From positions 20,677,501 through 20,741,500 of the forward strand of contig CM076152.1 of assembly GCA_038025085.1 (NCBI GenBank): a stretch of 64,000 nt of DNA, written 5' to 3'. The notes beneath the pieces are model-generated. The model made no database searches. It had not been told where the DNA came from and saw nothing but the letters and a program-made list of their open reading frames with translations. Both the position numbers and the translations under genes were made by a program. The DNA is from Tetragonia tetragonoides (Eukaryota > Streptophyta > Magnoliopsida > Caryophyllales > Aizoaceae). Below are positions 47,725 through 60,270 of this stretch, in pieces. How positions within the stretch are numbered: the first letter of the stretch is position 1; the number at the start of each line of letters is the position of its first letter.

Positions 47725-47862
47725 AAATCACTCTCGGCAACGGATATCTCGGCGCTCGCATCGATGAAGAACGTAGCAAAATCCCGTGAACCATCGAGTC
47801 TTTGAACGCAAGTTGCGCCCGAAGCCGTCAGGCCGAGGGCACGTCTGCATGGGCGTCACGCA
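47725..47862 (+). rRNA. 5.8S rRNA gene, pseudogene with internal deletion
   Basis: Starts AAATCACTCTCGGCAACGG and ends near GTCTGCATGGGCGTCACGC. It is 138 nt long instead of about 164. At 47777-47781 the sequence passes from GAACGTAGCAAAA directly to TCCCGTGAACC. The segment normally between, including the conserved GATACTTGGTGTGAATTGCAG, is missing (about 26 nt). That region pairs with 25S rRNA and is essential, so this gene cannot give a functional rRNA. Confidence 0.92.
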
Positions 47863-48009
47863 TCGCGTCTCCCCCACCCATCTCGCGTGGGAGGGGAAGG
47901 AGGATAGCCTCCCGTGCCTCACTGGACGCCACTAGCCTAAATAGGGAGCCCACGGCGACGGGCAGCCGCGGCGATTGGTGGATTAAAACCTCACGGATCT
48001 CGCTGCGCA
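47863..48009 (+). other. ITS2, truncated by a transposon junction
   Basis: About 147 nt of ITS2 are present (GGCCTAAATAGGGAGCCCACGGCGACGG-like core at 47930-47965). At about 48005-48016 it passes into exon 1 of the PMD gene at TGTCACGCGGATGGGG. The expected end of ITS2 and the 25S 5' end are absent. Confidence 0.82.
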
Positions 48010-49630
48010 ATGTCACGCGGATGGGGCTCGACTGTACCAGGATTCGTTCATGCGGTTAGACTGGCGCCCTGCTGGTGTTGGAACCGCAGTGTTCTGTTGC
48101 CGACTAGACAGAGTCATTTATCTGACCCAGAGCTGGTACGTTTTCTGACTCAACTTTTCTTTGTGTTCAGTATATTTGAACTGAAAAATTGGAACTGTTA
48201 GTGCTTCGGCACACGAACAAATTAGGATTTGTACTGGATTGGTGGTTAGCTGTATAAAATTTGTATTAAATTTATTTTAGCTGTATTTGTGGTGTATCGG
48301 GTATTTGAGAAAATTTTGTTGGCTTGGCTAGGGTGTTGGTGTTATGCTGCAGGCTCATGGGAGTACTTCCCATTGGTCTATGTTGTTGGGTACCTTTTCG
48401 GAGAGGGCCAGGAATTTGGTACTGGACTCAGTTCTCGCTGATTTTTTTACTGTCATCCCTGCCTGTCACTCGGGGGATTCTAGGATTGTCGCCCGGGGTT
48501 TACTGGAGAGGTTTTGGGTATCTATGAACACCTTCCATACCCCTATGGGAGAGATGTTTCTTACCCCTTATCAGTTTGCTGTGCTAACGGGGTTATCTTT
48601 TAGAGGGTGTCGTATCCAGTATGACACGGGTTATCGGCGACAGATTGACACCCTGTCGGAACTTTATGGGCCTGTGTATGCCCATTTTGACCAGGATCGG
48701 GTTTCTTTGGCGCGGTTGTGGGAGGCCGCATCTGCGCAGGGGCTTATCGAAGAGCAGAGGGCTCGTAATTTCTTGGCTTGCTTGCTGGGGTCGACAATCT
48801 TTGCTCAGAAGAAGAGCGTGTGTCAAGTCGGTTTCTTGACATGCTTGGAGGATTTGACCAAGGTGCGTGAGTATAACCTTGGTGGAGCCGCTTATGCTTC
48901 TTTGGTGAAGTGGTGTCGTCGGGCTTGTAGGCCTAAGGAGACAAGTGAGCGGACATCTATCACGGGCCCATGGAGGATTTTAGAGGTAGACTCTCTCTTT
49001 TTTTGTTTGTTTACTCCTCTCTTTTTGCCTATGTCTTCAACTAGGGAAGTCACCTTTGCTTGTGTATTTTTTTGTGTGGCAGTTGTGGTTCTTTGAGTAT
49101 TTTCCAGCCTTCGGCCCTCATCGTCCTGGCTTGAGGATGTTTCCTTTAGGTTCACGATGGGTCGGTAGGGACACTCATCCGTTCACTTCCTTGGAGCATT
49201 TTCGGGCTACCTTTGAGAGCCATGTTGTGTCCACGGTAGGTTGTTTGTTGATCTGTACGTTCTTTTTGTTCATTTTGTGTGAATGAATTTTGACTTGGTA
49301 ATCTGCAGGTGTCGTGGTCCACCTTTGATGAGATTCCTGTGGTTCCTCCCCATATTACCCTAGAGTCTTTCAGGGTATCTTCTCTACGAGTGGTCTTCGA
49401 GGGGCCATTCGGCTTTGTATGGTATCTGGGAGACCGCTTGACTCGGTTGGTCTATCCTTCCTTGGGTACTCACCTGGTTCCGGAGGATCCTCGTTTGACC
49501 ATGTTTTACCTGCGCGGCCTGAGTGTGCGAGACCTGGGCGTTGTGATCCGTGGTAGGGCGGCGCAGGCGTTTTGTTGTGCCGGAGGTCGTTGGCTTGGAC
49601 CAGACGACCATGTATCTGGCCTATTGCTTG
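48010..49630 (+). pseudogene. PMD gene, copy 3, 5' part (exons 1-4)
   Basis: The same PMD gene as at 4347. Exon 1 lacks its first ~105 nt, including the ATG, because of the ITS2 junction. Exon boundaries by comparison: to ~48135, 48353-48985, 49083-49235, 49309-49630. Exon 2 is fully open here, unlike copies 1 and 2, and gives the best view of the domain: NTFHTPMGEMFLTPYQFAVL, then ARLWEAASAQGLIEEQRARN and GGAAYASLVKWCRRAC. A 1-nt insertion near 49571 shifts exon 4. It is cut at GCTTG (49626-49630), where the nested LTR begins internally. Confidence 0.78.
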
Positions 49631-52555
49631 TTACCGCCGTATTTCCTCCCGAAGGAAATAAAAGGCTAAACAATCATAGAATTATTAACTGGAAGTGATA
49701 CTAATGAGCTATTGAAAAGAAACAATGGATCTTTATTAACTGAATCATAATTGTTTTACAGACACGCTTTCTACAACTAAAAAGAAATGACAGTTATCTA
49801 CACTTGGCGTTCTCTCATCTAAGCCCTGTTTCTCGAAAGACAACACTTGCAAAAATCAACTCAAGAGAAAACAAACACTGCCTTCCCCATAAATGGAGAG
49901 AACAGAGGTCAAATTCGCAAACGTTGAGTAACAGCACTCTACCATGTAAAAACTAATTCCTAAGTACACCTGCCTTAGGAACCTTTAACACATTAGAGTA
50001 AAACTCTTTTTTGAAAAACATTTCTGAAACGAAGACTTTTCGTTGGAAAACAGAAAACCATTTTTTGGAAACGAAAGCTTTTCAGAAACCATAACTTCAC
50101 AAACAACCAACAGATTTCACCGATAACAGATAACTTCTCAGAATCCAGTCCTCGATGACACTTCGTACTCTGATAATCCGTTTTTTTTATTATGGCATTG
50201 GGGAAAGTGAACAAGGTAGTATAACCACCATGGAGATGCTTTACCATGTGTATACTACTTACGGGAACGTCTTCCCCCACAATATTTGGCCACAATACAC
50301 AAAACAGAAGTCTAGTATGATCATACCCCTTAAGTACTCTCGAAGATAACTTTACCGTAGAGTATGTCCTTCGGAGATACTTTACCTCAGGACATTCATG
50401 GCCGATCAAACCATAACCTTATGGACGACACACAATACACGGAATTCTCCTTGGAGGGGTCCCTTTCGAAAAAGATCCTTTGGAGTACAAAATGTTCGTC
50501 ACTCACGGAGATACTTTACCATGAGCTTCTCTGCCCACATCCCTCTATTCTTTCACTTTAAGTGATTAATGTCTTTACACATAACACATTGTCACACATA
50601 GCCAAAACAGCAACAATAAGTCCATTATTCTGATTGTTTCCCCTTAGCAACAATTCTAACTCCTTTGCTTCTCAAAAAACAAAACTTGTAACAAAGCTTT
50701 GAATACCATTGTGAACACCATTTATAAATCAAAACAATTTCAAACCATGTATACAACACATAGCAAATAGAGTTGAAAACGAATGTAGTAAGCAAAAGGG
50801 TGGACATGGTAGTTACCTCGTACTATCTCAGACTATAGGTTACGATTACTCAAAAAACTTCTAAATTGGGCTTCAACAAACTTCCCCTTTCACTTGCAAC
50901 AGGTTTCTAAGGTCACCAAGGTCACCATAGTCGAATTTGAGTTCAATTGGACTTAGAATCCATGAGAAACTCCCAAAGTAACTCAAGTAGTAATGCTGGA
51001 TGAACTACAGAACTGAAGGTCAAATCTAAAGGACTGTTTGAGGGTCTATATGATCACGATTAGGGAAACCAACACCTGTAATTTGACACTTATGTCTTAG
51101 GGTTCTAAAAAAGGTTGTATAGGTTCATTATCATAAGTATTCAAGGAGATAATCACCAAAGAGGGCAGAGGTACTAATCTTACGGGATGATTTGCATAGT
51201 TGGGAGAAGTGGAATTTTTGAGACGGTTACAGGTGCGAGAAATGCGCGCAAAATGGCTGAACTTCGGGGCATTTTATAGGGCTTGAATGTGACAAAGTTT
51301 CACACGCAAAAAGAGAGGATAAGGACGACTAAAGTCGGTGACAAAACCGACTTAAACACGCCTGGTAGGTCAGTGCTGTATGGCGGTTGGATATGCTTGC
51401 CTTTTTGGCTGTATCAGGCGGATATTAAAGACCTATGGTGAGCTATTTTGAGAGCCGATAGGTAGGGTGTCTCATAAGGATCAAATAAAGCTATAGGTCG
51501 GGGTTATATGGCATAGTAAATGTCTCTCCAATCATCGACAAGTACATGAGCTATTGTCGTAAGCTCGGGTTTGTTTGTGGTCTTGCTTACTGATGTTTCT
51601 CTTTGCTATTGGAGCATCACTTGGGGCTATTCTCATACACTAGGCGAGGTCATATGACATGGTAGCTTGGATAAAAGTATTGGACTCTATCTTAAAGGAT
51701 AAGAGCAATTAAACTTATCTACAAGAGAGGTCTAATGCACAACAACTGCATCAGCTTATAGGTTGCTTGTGTTGGGTAATCAGCTTGCTTGGCAAAGGGG
51801 TCTCATTCTTATCCCTTTATAGATAAGATCAAACCTTCATTATAAGGATAAGATCAACTAAAGTTGTGTTTATCCATTGCTTAGCCCATAAGGCATCATT
51901 GAGGTAGCAAAGTTCAAATCGTCTTCCTACTCTTAATGCTCTTCCATTGTGCTTCGTTTGTATGGCTCTTCTAAGGTGATATCCTTTGGTGTTAGGGCAC
52001 GGATTGGGCTTGACTACCATATTAGAAACATGGCTCTATCGGTTGGAGATAATGCTTCGGAGAGATTGTGGCTTAACGATGAAGAAACGGGTGTCGAATC
52101 GAACACGATATAATGATCAAGTATGTGCTTCAACTCACAATAGGTTCTTACTTTCTAAAAGATTCCTAATGGTGTTCTAATAGGTTTCTTAGAATCGTAA
52201 TCCAATACCGTATTGGATAATCTCATGACAATTGAATGTCAGTTTGGTTCTAAGTATATGACGCTCCGTAATCACCAAGAAAGATACCAGCGATGAACAT
52301 TTAGGCCGACTACATAAGCAATGGTTTAGATTTCTCTCCTTTGATTTCTTATCCAAAGCGGTTGCTATTGGTTTCTCTAATGACTCCACATAGACTCGAG
52401 AAAAGTCTCTCTAACCTTAGAAAGGAATATCTCCTGTCTAAACCGGGACAAAGGTTAACAGGTTTAAAATTTTAAATCTATTTGGTCAACCTCGATTTTT
52501 GATAACTCACAAGTGTAATCTCTAGTCAATGGTGGTAATTTTGGTGGTTGTTACA
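49631..52555 (-). repeat. 3' LTR of family-B element, 3'-end-truncated
   Basis: 2925 bp. On the minus strand it starts TGTAACAACCACC at 52555. The far end, which should reach a terminal TGTAACAACCC on the plus strand, is missing about 80 bp: PMD sequence ends in GCTTG and LTR resumes at TTACCGCCG, with GCTTG present in both parent sequences. Confidence 0.88.
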
Positions 52556-52567
52556 TTCTACCTCCTT
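52556..52567 (-). promoter_or_regulatory. Polypurine tract of family-B element
   Basis: Read on the minus strand, AAGGAGGTAGAA directly precedes TGTAACA of the 3' LTR. Next to it, AAGTTTCGGGGACGAAACTTC (about 52572-52594 on plus, reverse) resembles the end of Ty3 pol coding sequence (KFRGRNF). This hints that the element descends from an autonomous Ty3 element. Confidence 0.75.
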
Positions 52568-54683
52568 AAAAGAAGTTTCGTCCCCGAAACTTAAACTGAG
52601 CTAGGCCTTAGGTATACTTTAGACATTCAAAAGAATATTACTTGACTGTAAAAACCCAATCGCATGACCACATCATACTAGACAGACTCTTTCAGTTAGA
52701 CCTTGATATTAACGTATTCAAATGTCATCTGTTCTACCACTTACTAAGACATCGATCTATAAGTTCACAATATATCACAATTTAGCCAAAAATGCCCAAA
52801 TATAATTGTTAATTCAAGCTCTCTTCTTTACTCAATACCACAGCACTACTAGGTCAACATAATCCTCAAATATATTGATCCCCAAGTATGTATATGATTC
52901 TCAGAAGTGCATTCAATAAATCACCAGGTACTAGGTTTATACTTTGTATAATTCTACTCCGTCTATCCTTTAATTTTAAGTCCTTCAAACAGATGGTCAG
53001 AATCAAACTCGAATCATCAGTATTCAAACCTCCTACTCCATATATATGAACCTCTAAAATGAGCATCTCAACTCTCTCTACCAACATTAGATTCTACGAC
53101 CTTCAATCACTTATACCTTAATAAATTTGTAACCATGAACTCTCGATAAGTAATCCAATATGCTTGCCATGCTATAAACTTAATTATCCATTAAGTGTGC
53201 CAATTGCTCTCGGTTGTCAGCTCTTATAGCCTCGTCAATGTGGAAAGTGAGCTCGGCGGTAAAACCGCAAAAAATCATATCAGTAACAGAACCATGGCCA
53301 CCACGGCCTACAAACGCAATAACACAGCCATCACCGGCTCTCAAACGTCCATTCTCGGACCAATTCATAACCATATCACAGTTTAATAAAACAGTTATGC
53401 TCATCACCTAAGAGTCAATATCTTAGGTTACTTTCACACATCCCAAGAGCTAAAGAAGCTAATATCCTCTGAGCCTTGATACCAAGATCAGTATTTCAAA
53501 ATGTTCTCATAGTCCCCTGTATATTCTCATTCTATGTCATATATCCATTATTATTTAACAATGATAGATAGCTCACAAATCACGGCACAGTTTTCCCAAA
53601 TCACTTGTTTCTTGGTTTAACTCTCAACTACATTATTTGGAACATGCAAATCCACTTCTTCTCATAACCCAGAATGTATACATTGGCTAATTGCAACCAA
53701 CTTTACTTCCCTTACATAGTTAACATAACTTGTACATTATCTACTTGACCTATCCCTTCTCTAAGTTATACTGACTGTCACATATGATGACCCAACTACC
53801 TCTTCGAATACTAAGTCATGAAAACCTAAAATGTCTGGGATACTCCTCATTCCCAATAGTATAACTACAAACTCATAATGATCTTACTTAATCATCTAAC
53901 ACTGTTGCGGATTCCTGATCCCTCACTTCTCAAATGCTAATACCCAAATCACAAATCAATTCTCCAAACAGATATAATCAGGTTCCTTCAACATCTAGAA
54001 GTGTTAACACTACTCATTAGGAATAACCTATCCAAGGCACTTCGGTTCTTTTCTAATGTGCTTCAGGGGGAAATAGTCATACTCGTAAAATAAGTGAAAC
54101 AGACACTACTACCTTTCCTCGTATGATCGTTAAAGACTTGATCGTACCAATACATGTAAGCTGTTAAATACAATCAATAACTTCCAAAAACTTGTGCTTG
54201 ACACTTGTAGGCCACGTGATCATAACACGCTTCCACTGCGCACTCTGATACTTAAACTAATAGGGCATGAACAAATAATCTATAATCTGGCAAACTCTCC
54301 TTAACATCATCAATAAATCAACTGTTACTTACGACATCCTCAAAATTATTGCTAATGTTAGGTACCCCAAAAGTAATTTCCTAACAGAATTACAATCATA
54401 ACCTCAGCAAGGCAACAACCTTTATAACAACACTTTGTATATTGCAACCTAGTGTCGAAGTACAACTGGCTATTTACAACAAAACTAACAAATAAATAAC
54501 CGCTATACAACCAAAATATGTTCTTAATAGAACTAAGTTACACACCATTATCATACACATTTCACATAGAAACAAACACAAGTAGGCAAAGCCATATATA
54601 CATGAAAACATTCTAGTTGGTGCATGCTAGTCTATTGTCTTCCAAAGGTTGTCCCCACTTCCATTGCTCAATCTAGTTCTTTA
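52568..54683 (-). other. Non-coding internal region of family-B element
   Basis: About 2.1 kb without a supported gene. It is AT-rich, with only short ORFs. I saw no gag, RT, RNase H or integrase motif in either strand. Confidence 0.6.
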
Positions 54684-55463
54684 CTAATCTTCACTGGTCG
54701 CATCTGAATAATCCTCTATATGTATCTCTTCTGGTTCTTTCTCTGAGTCATTCTCAATATCATCAGTCCCCGATTCATCTGAGCTAACCTCAATTACCTC
54801 AACTCTATTGCACCAATATAACTCAATGCGGGCATATTTGTGTGAAGCCAAATGTTCTTCAACATATCCTTGTTGTTGCATACGCAACTCTTCTGGGCTA
54901 GGTTCCACATGGATCCTTGTACCTTCTTTTACTTTATATGGTTTCACGTCCTTTCCCATATAATTGTCTTCTAATACCATATTCTCCTCGTCTACCTCAT
55001 CATCTCGGTGCACATGATTTATAAGGTAATTTGCTTCATCCTCAACATCTATCTCTGTATTAGTTTCATTATCACCAACGTCTAGCATATCAAGATCATC
55101 AATGTTTGGAATTCCTTCTTCCCAAAAGTTGTCTAAATCCATATCAAGTACTATTTGAGGTGGTACGTAATCTAATATCCTCATAATACTGGTGGCTTTC
55201 CAATACTGATTTAGCTCAAAAATATCATCTTCTACCTCATCAACAGTCTTGGACCATCTAATCCACTCAGGGTTCAAATAGTAATCACATGGGTCTACTC
55301 CTTCAGGTATATACTCCCTCAACTTTTGACGACAATAGATGTTATACTCAACCCATGGAGATATCCCTGGTAAAGTTTTCGTAATAACATATTCTTGTAC
55401 CTCATTACGATATAAAGGATTAGGACTGACTATCCTATTGTAATAACCTATGTATCTCATCAT
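54684..55463 (-). CDS. Unrecognised acidic ORF of the family-B retrotransposon
   Basis: A 259-codon intact ORF, the only one in the internal region. I do not recognise a family. The N-terminal ~110 residues look globular and aromatic-rich (GYYNRIVSPNPLYRNEVQEY, ISPWVEYNIYCRQ, NPEWIRWSKTVDEVEDDIF). The rest is strongly acidic. Near the C-terminus, VEVIEVSSDES (residues 221-231) fits a SUMO-interacting motif with an acidic/serine flank. There is no zinc knuckle and no protease or RT motif. It lies about 0.34 kb downstream of the 5' LTR, where gag usually starts, so a diverged gag-like or captured host sequence are both possible. Confidence 0.6.
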   Translation of the reverse strand: MMRYIGYYNRIVSPNPLYRNEVQEYVITKTLPGISPWVEYNIYCRQKLREYIPEGVDPCDYYLNPEWIRWSKTVDEVEDDIFELNQYWKATSIMRILDYVPPQIVLDMDLDNFWEEGIPNIDDLDMLDVGDNETNTEIDVEDEANYLINHVHRDDEVDEENMVLEDNYMGKDVKPYKVKEGTRIHVEPSPEELRMQQQGYVEEHLASHKYARIELYWCNRVEVIEVSSDESGTDDIENDSEKEPEEIHIEDYSDATSED

Positions 55464-55790
55464 ATCGCTTACATGTCTCGAAACAGAAAAGGATGCAAAG
55501 GTTCACTTCCTCTAGGTTCCACCATCTATTGCACGTAGAAGCAAACAATGAAAAACAAGACAACACAGATAATTCCACATAACAACAACAATCCGAAGCC
55601 CATCTATACTCTCTCTTCCGACGGCTTTAAACATATTTAATTTGTTTTAATACACCTAAGTCTTCCTTATTCCATTTCAACCAAATCCTGTTTGACTAAC
55701 GCTTAGATCATAATGATCGTTGCGTAGACACAAAGAGGAAACCGCTCTGACACTCTAAGCACTGCAGAACGTACCCTTTTGGAACGAACT

Positions 55791-55802
55791 GCTCTGGTAC
55801 CA
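55791..55802 (-). promoter_or_regulatory. tRNA-iMet-type primer-binding site of family-B element
   Basis: Read on the minus strand, TGGTACCAGAGC follows three bases after the 5' LTR end. It differs by one base from the standard plant initiator-Met PBS TGGTATCAGAGC. Confidence 0.85.
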
Positions 55803-55805
55803 TTT

Positions 55806-58800
55806 TGTAACAACCCAAATTTTCCAAGCCTGGTTAAGGCGGAATGCATCCTTTGCGGAACCACCTCAAACCTTAATTTGGGCTTGTTACCGCCGTATTT
55901 CCTCCCGGAGGAAATACAAGGCTAAACAATCATAGAATTATTAACTGGCAGTGATACTAATGAGCTATTTAAAAGAAACAGTGGATCTTTATTAACTGAA
56001 TCATAATTGTTTTCCAGACACGCTTACTACAACTGAAAAGAAATGATAGTTATCTACACTTGGCGTTCTCTCATCTAAGCCCTGTTTCTCGAAAGACAAC
56101 ACCTGCAAAATTAAACTCAACAGAAAACAAACACTGCCCTCCCCATAAATGGAGAGAACAGGGGTCAAATCAGCAAACGCTGAGTAACACCATTCTACCA
56201 TGTAAAAACCAATTCCTAAATACACCTGCCTTAGGAACTTTTAACACATTAGAGTAAAACTCTTTTCTGAAAACATTTCTAAAACGAAGACTTTTCGTTG
56301 GAAAACAGAAAACCATTTTTTGAAAACGAAAGCTTTTCAGAAACCATAACTTCACAAACAACCAACAGATTTCACCGATAACAGATAACTTCTCAGAATC
56401 CAATCCTCGATCACACTTCGTACTCCAATAATCCGTTTTGTTTTATTATGGCATTGGGGAAAGTGAACAAGGTAGTATAACCACCATGGAGATGCTTTAC
56501 CATGTGTATACTACTTACGGGAACGTCTTCCACCACAATATTTGGCCACAATACACAAAACAGAAGTCTAGTATGATCATACCCCTTAAGAACTCTCGGA
56601 GATAAATTTACCGTAGAGTATGTCCTTCGGAGATACTTTACCTCAGGACATTCATGGCCGATAAAACCATGACCTTAAGGACGACACACAATATACGGAA
56701 TTCTCTTTGGAGGGTTCCCTTTCGAGAATGATCCTTTGGAGTACAAAATGTTCGTCACTCATGGAGATACTTTACCATGATCTTCTCTGCCCACATGCCT
56801 CTATTCTTTCACTTTAAGTGATTAATGTCTTTACACATAACACATTGTCACACAGAACCAAAACAACAACAATAAGTCCATTATTCTGATTGTTTCCCCT
56901 TAGCAACAATGCTGACTCCTTTGCTTCTCAAAACACAAAACTTGTAACAAAGCTTTGAATACCATTGTGAACACCATTTATAAATCAAAAAAATTTCAAA
57001 CCATGTATACAACACATAGCAAATAGAGTTGAAAATGAAAGTAGTTAGCAAAAGGGTGGACATGGTAGTTACCTCGTACTATCTCAGACTATAGGTTATG
57101 ATTACTCAAAAAACTTCTAACTTGGGCTTCAACAAAATTCCCCTTTCACTTACAACAGGTTTTTAAGGTCACCAAGGTCACCATAGTCGAATTTGAGATC
57201 AATTGGACTTAGAATCCATGAGAAACTCACAAAGTAACTCAAGGAATAATGCTGGATGAACTACAGAACTGAAGGTCAAATCAAAAGGACTGTTTGAGGG
57301 TCTATACGATCACTTTTATTGAAACCAACAACTGTTCATTGGAAATTTATGTCTTAGGGTTTTAACAAAGGTTTTAGAGGTTCATTATCATAAGTATTCA
57401 AGGAGATAATCACCAAAGAGTGCAGAGGTATCAATCTTACGGGTTGATTTGCACAGTTGGGAGAATTGGAGTTTTTGAGAGGGTTACAGGTGCGAGAACT
57501 GCACGAAAAATGGCTGAGGTTCTGTTCATTTTAGAGGGATTGAATATGGTAATGTTTTACCCGCAAAAAGAGAGGATAAGCATGACTAAAGTCGGTGACA
57601 AAACCGACTTAAACACGCCAGGTAAGTCAGTGCTGTATGGCGGTTGGATAAGCTTGCGTTCTTGGCTGTATTAGGTGGATATTAAAGACCTATGGTGAGG
57701 TACTTTGAGATAATAAAGGTAGGGTGTCTCATAAGGATCAAATAAAGTTATATGTCGTGGTTATAGGTCATAGTAAATGTCTCTCCAATCATCGACAAGT
57801 ACATGAGCTGTTGTCGTAAGCTCGGGTTTGTTTGTGGTCTTGCTTACTGATGTTTCTCTTTGCTATTGGAGTATCACTTGGGGCTATTCTCATACACTAG
57901 GCGAGGTCATATGATATGGTATCTTGGATAAAATTATTGGACTCTATCTTAAAGGATAAGAGCAATTAACCTTATCTACAAGAGAGGTCTAATGCACAAC
58001 TATTGCATCAGCTTATAGGTGGCTTGTGTTGGGTAAGCAGCTTGCTTGGCAAAGTGATCTCATTCTTATCCTTTTTTGGATATGATCAAACCTTCATGAT
58101 AAGGATAAGATCAACTAAAGTTGTGTTTATCCATTGCTTAGCCCATAAGGCATCATTGAGGTAGCAAAGTTCAAATCGTCTTCGTACTCTTAATGCTCTT
58201 CCATTGTGCTTGATTTGTGTGGCTCTTCTAAGGTGATATCCTTTGGTGTTCGGTCACGGATTGGGCTTGACTACCATATTAGAAACATGGCTCTATCGGT
58301 TGGCAATAATGCTTCGGAGAGATTGTGGCTTAACGACGAAGAAACGGGTGTCGAATCGAACACGATATAATGACCAAGTATATGCTTCAACTCACAATAG
58401 GTTCTAACTTTCTTAAAGATTCCTAATGGTGTTCTAATAGGTTTCTTAGAATCGTGATCCAATACCGTATGGGATAATATCATGACAATTGAATGTCAGT
58501 TTGGTTCTAAGTATATGACGCTCCGTAATCACCAAGAAAGATACCAGCGATGAACATTTAGGCCGACTACATAAGCAATGGTTTAGATTTCTCTCCTTTG
58601 ATTTCCGATCCAAAGGGGTTCCTATTGGTTTCTCTAATGACTCCACATAGACTCGAGAAAAGTTTCTCTAACCTTAGAAAGGAATATCTCTTGTCTAAAC
58701 CGGAACAAAGTTTAATAGGTTTAAAATTTTAAATCTATTTGGTCAAAGACAACCTCGATTTTTGATAACTCACAAGTTTAATCTCTAATCAATGGTGGTA

Positions 58801-58818
58801 ATTTTGGTGGCTGTTACA
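55806..58818 (-). repeat. 5' LTR of family-B element
   Basis: 3013 bp with TGTAACA/TGTTACA ends, next to the PBS on its left (plus coordinates) and to the GTGAC target duplication on its right. It is closely similar to 6237-9192 and 49631-52555 throughout. No ORF in it is supported. Confidence 0.9.
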
Positions 58819-58823
58819 GTGAC

Positions 58824-59735
58824 CTTGCCAACCAATGAGGTGAGGTATCTAGGACAGAGTGGGGGGCGCATAGTGGAGGAGCTCCCTCTCGATATTGCCG
58901 ATGGAGAGGCGGTGGAGGGCTTACCCTTGCCCGATGGTTGCACAGGGGTGAGTTATCTCTCTTTTTTTGTCTCTCTCCTATACTTGTGTTTGTTTTCAGT
59001 TTCTGACTCTATTTTGTGGCTCTCTCTCTCTTTTGTAGTTGAACCGGGAGTAGACTTCTCACGTCTTCAAGCTTATTCACCTGTTGAAGAAAGGCTATGG
59101 TCGGGCGATGGGTAAGGGGAAGAGTTCTCGGTCCAAGACTATTGATGTAAGCAAATTCACTTCTTCCTTTGTTTTAGCTAAGTGAAGTGCTTAACTTAAC
59201 ATTTTCGATTATGTGCAGATGTCTCAGTCCTCATCTTCGGTAGGACCACGCCACTCTTCTGCAGCGAGGGTTTCTTTGGCGACTAGACCATCCATTGCTC
59301 GTTCTCCTCATGTGGTAGTGATCGGGCCTTCTGTTGATGAGGCGCCCGGACCGACCTTCTGTCCCGTATATTCCGGAGATGTTTTCTCCTGTTGATTTCC
59401 GGCCCTCCTTTGATAGGTTGCCTGCCGCTACGCCCTCGGCTGGAGGTTGGGCGAACGCCCCTGGGTGGGATATGTCATATGCTGGGCCTTCTCATCCGGA
59501 TGCAGCTATGGATTTCGCTAGTCAGGCCACATCGAGCTTATTTGCCTTGGGGTTTCCGGCAGGTACCCCTATGCGGGCTCCAACGTATGTTGGATGGGAC
59601 ATGAGGCCCGAGAACAGTAGGCCGATATATAGCTCTTCTTTCCCTTACTCGGCCGGAAACTACGGTCAAGGGCCGTCTGTTGATGATGAGGCCGTAGTGA
59701 CGATTCCAGTTGAACGATGTTGGGCCACTTTGTGA
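58824..59735 (+). pseudogene. PMD gene, copy 3, 3' part (exons 5-7)
   Basis: Continuation of the PMD gene right of the nested element: the rest of exon 5 (58824 to about 58948, LPTNEVRYLGQSGGRIVEEL), exon 6 (about 59039-59146, with GKGKSSRSKTID) and exon 7 (from 59220, MSQSSSSVGPRHSS). Exon 7 codes for a proline/serine-rich, probably disordered tail (ATPSAGGWANAPGWDMSYAGPSH). A short insertion near 59350 (GACCGACC) shifts the frame relative to copy 1. The W codon at 59467 is a stop in copy 1. Confidence 0.72.
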
Positions 59736-60270
59736 ACATTGGTTTTTGAACTCTGTTTTGGGTGTAACACACAAAAAAAAAAATTGATATGCATGAACAT
59801 GTTATGATGACTCGATTATGCCCGTCTGATCTAATTTATGCGATGTGTTGTGCAGTAGAACAAAGCTATAATTTTAGGGGATAGTAAAAGGAAAAAGTAA
59901 AGTAAAAAAAAAACAAGTAAAACGCAAAATTTTACACATATTATACCCCCTAAAAAAATTAGGAAATAATTAAAAAAATGAAAAAGATAAATCTAAGAGA
60001 GTCTCGGGCTTTGCAATTCCGCACGGGTGCTAAAAAATGGACTGAAATCGCGTCGTCTGGATCAGAAATGCGGACCGGAGCAGAAAGAAAATCGGGCTGG
60101 GCCAGAGTCTGGACCGCTAGCGGCGCTAACAGTCCTGCTAACAGCCCCTTTTTGTGGATTTTTTGCTTTTTCGGCCCACATTTTGCCTATAAATAGGAAA
60201 TTCGAGGTGCTTGATGTTGTACCACTTTTTATATCCCTTTAGCTCTCCCAAACCTCTCCAATTTTCTGCC
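59736..60270 (+). promoter_or_regulatory. Spacer and promoter of DUF7745-like ORF, copy 3
   Basis: Non-coding. TATAAATA is at 60188-60195, 76 bp before the ATG at 60271, as in copy 1. The GC palindrome is better kept here: GGACCGCTAGCGGCGCTAAC at about 60111-60130, roughly 65 bp upstream of the TATA box. Confidence 0.58.

Larger units (their letters stand above)
49631..58818 (-). mobile_element. Non-autonomous LTR retrotransposon (family B), 9.2 kb
   Basis: A minus-strand element: 5' LTR 55806-58818, PBS 55791-55802, internal region of 3.25 kb, PPT 52556-52567, 3' LTR 49631-52555. The LTRs are about 3 kb and the internal region has no gag, protease, RT or integrase, so it fits the LARD type of large non-autonomous elements, probably moved by a Ty3 partner. 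The PPT context and iMet-type PBS resemble Tekay/Del-like Ty3 elements. The right flank GTGAC (58819-58823) is the same target as for the solo LTR at 6237. The left end has lost about 80 bp of LTR. Confidence 0.88.
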
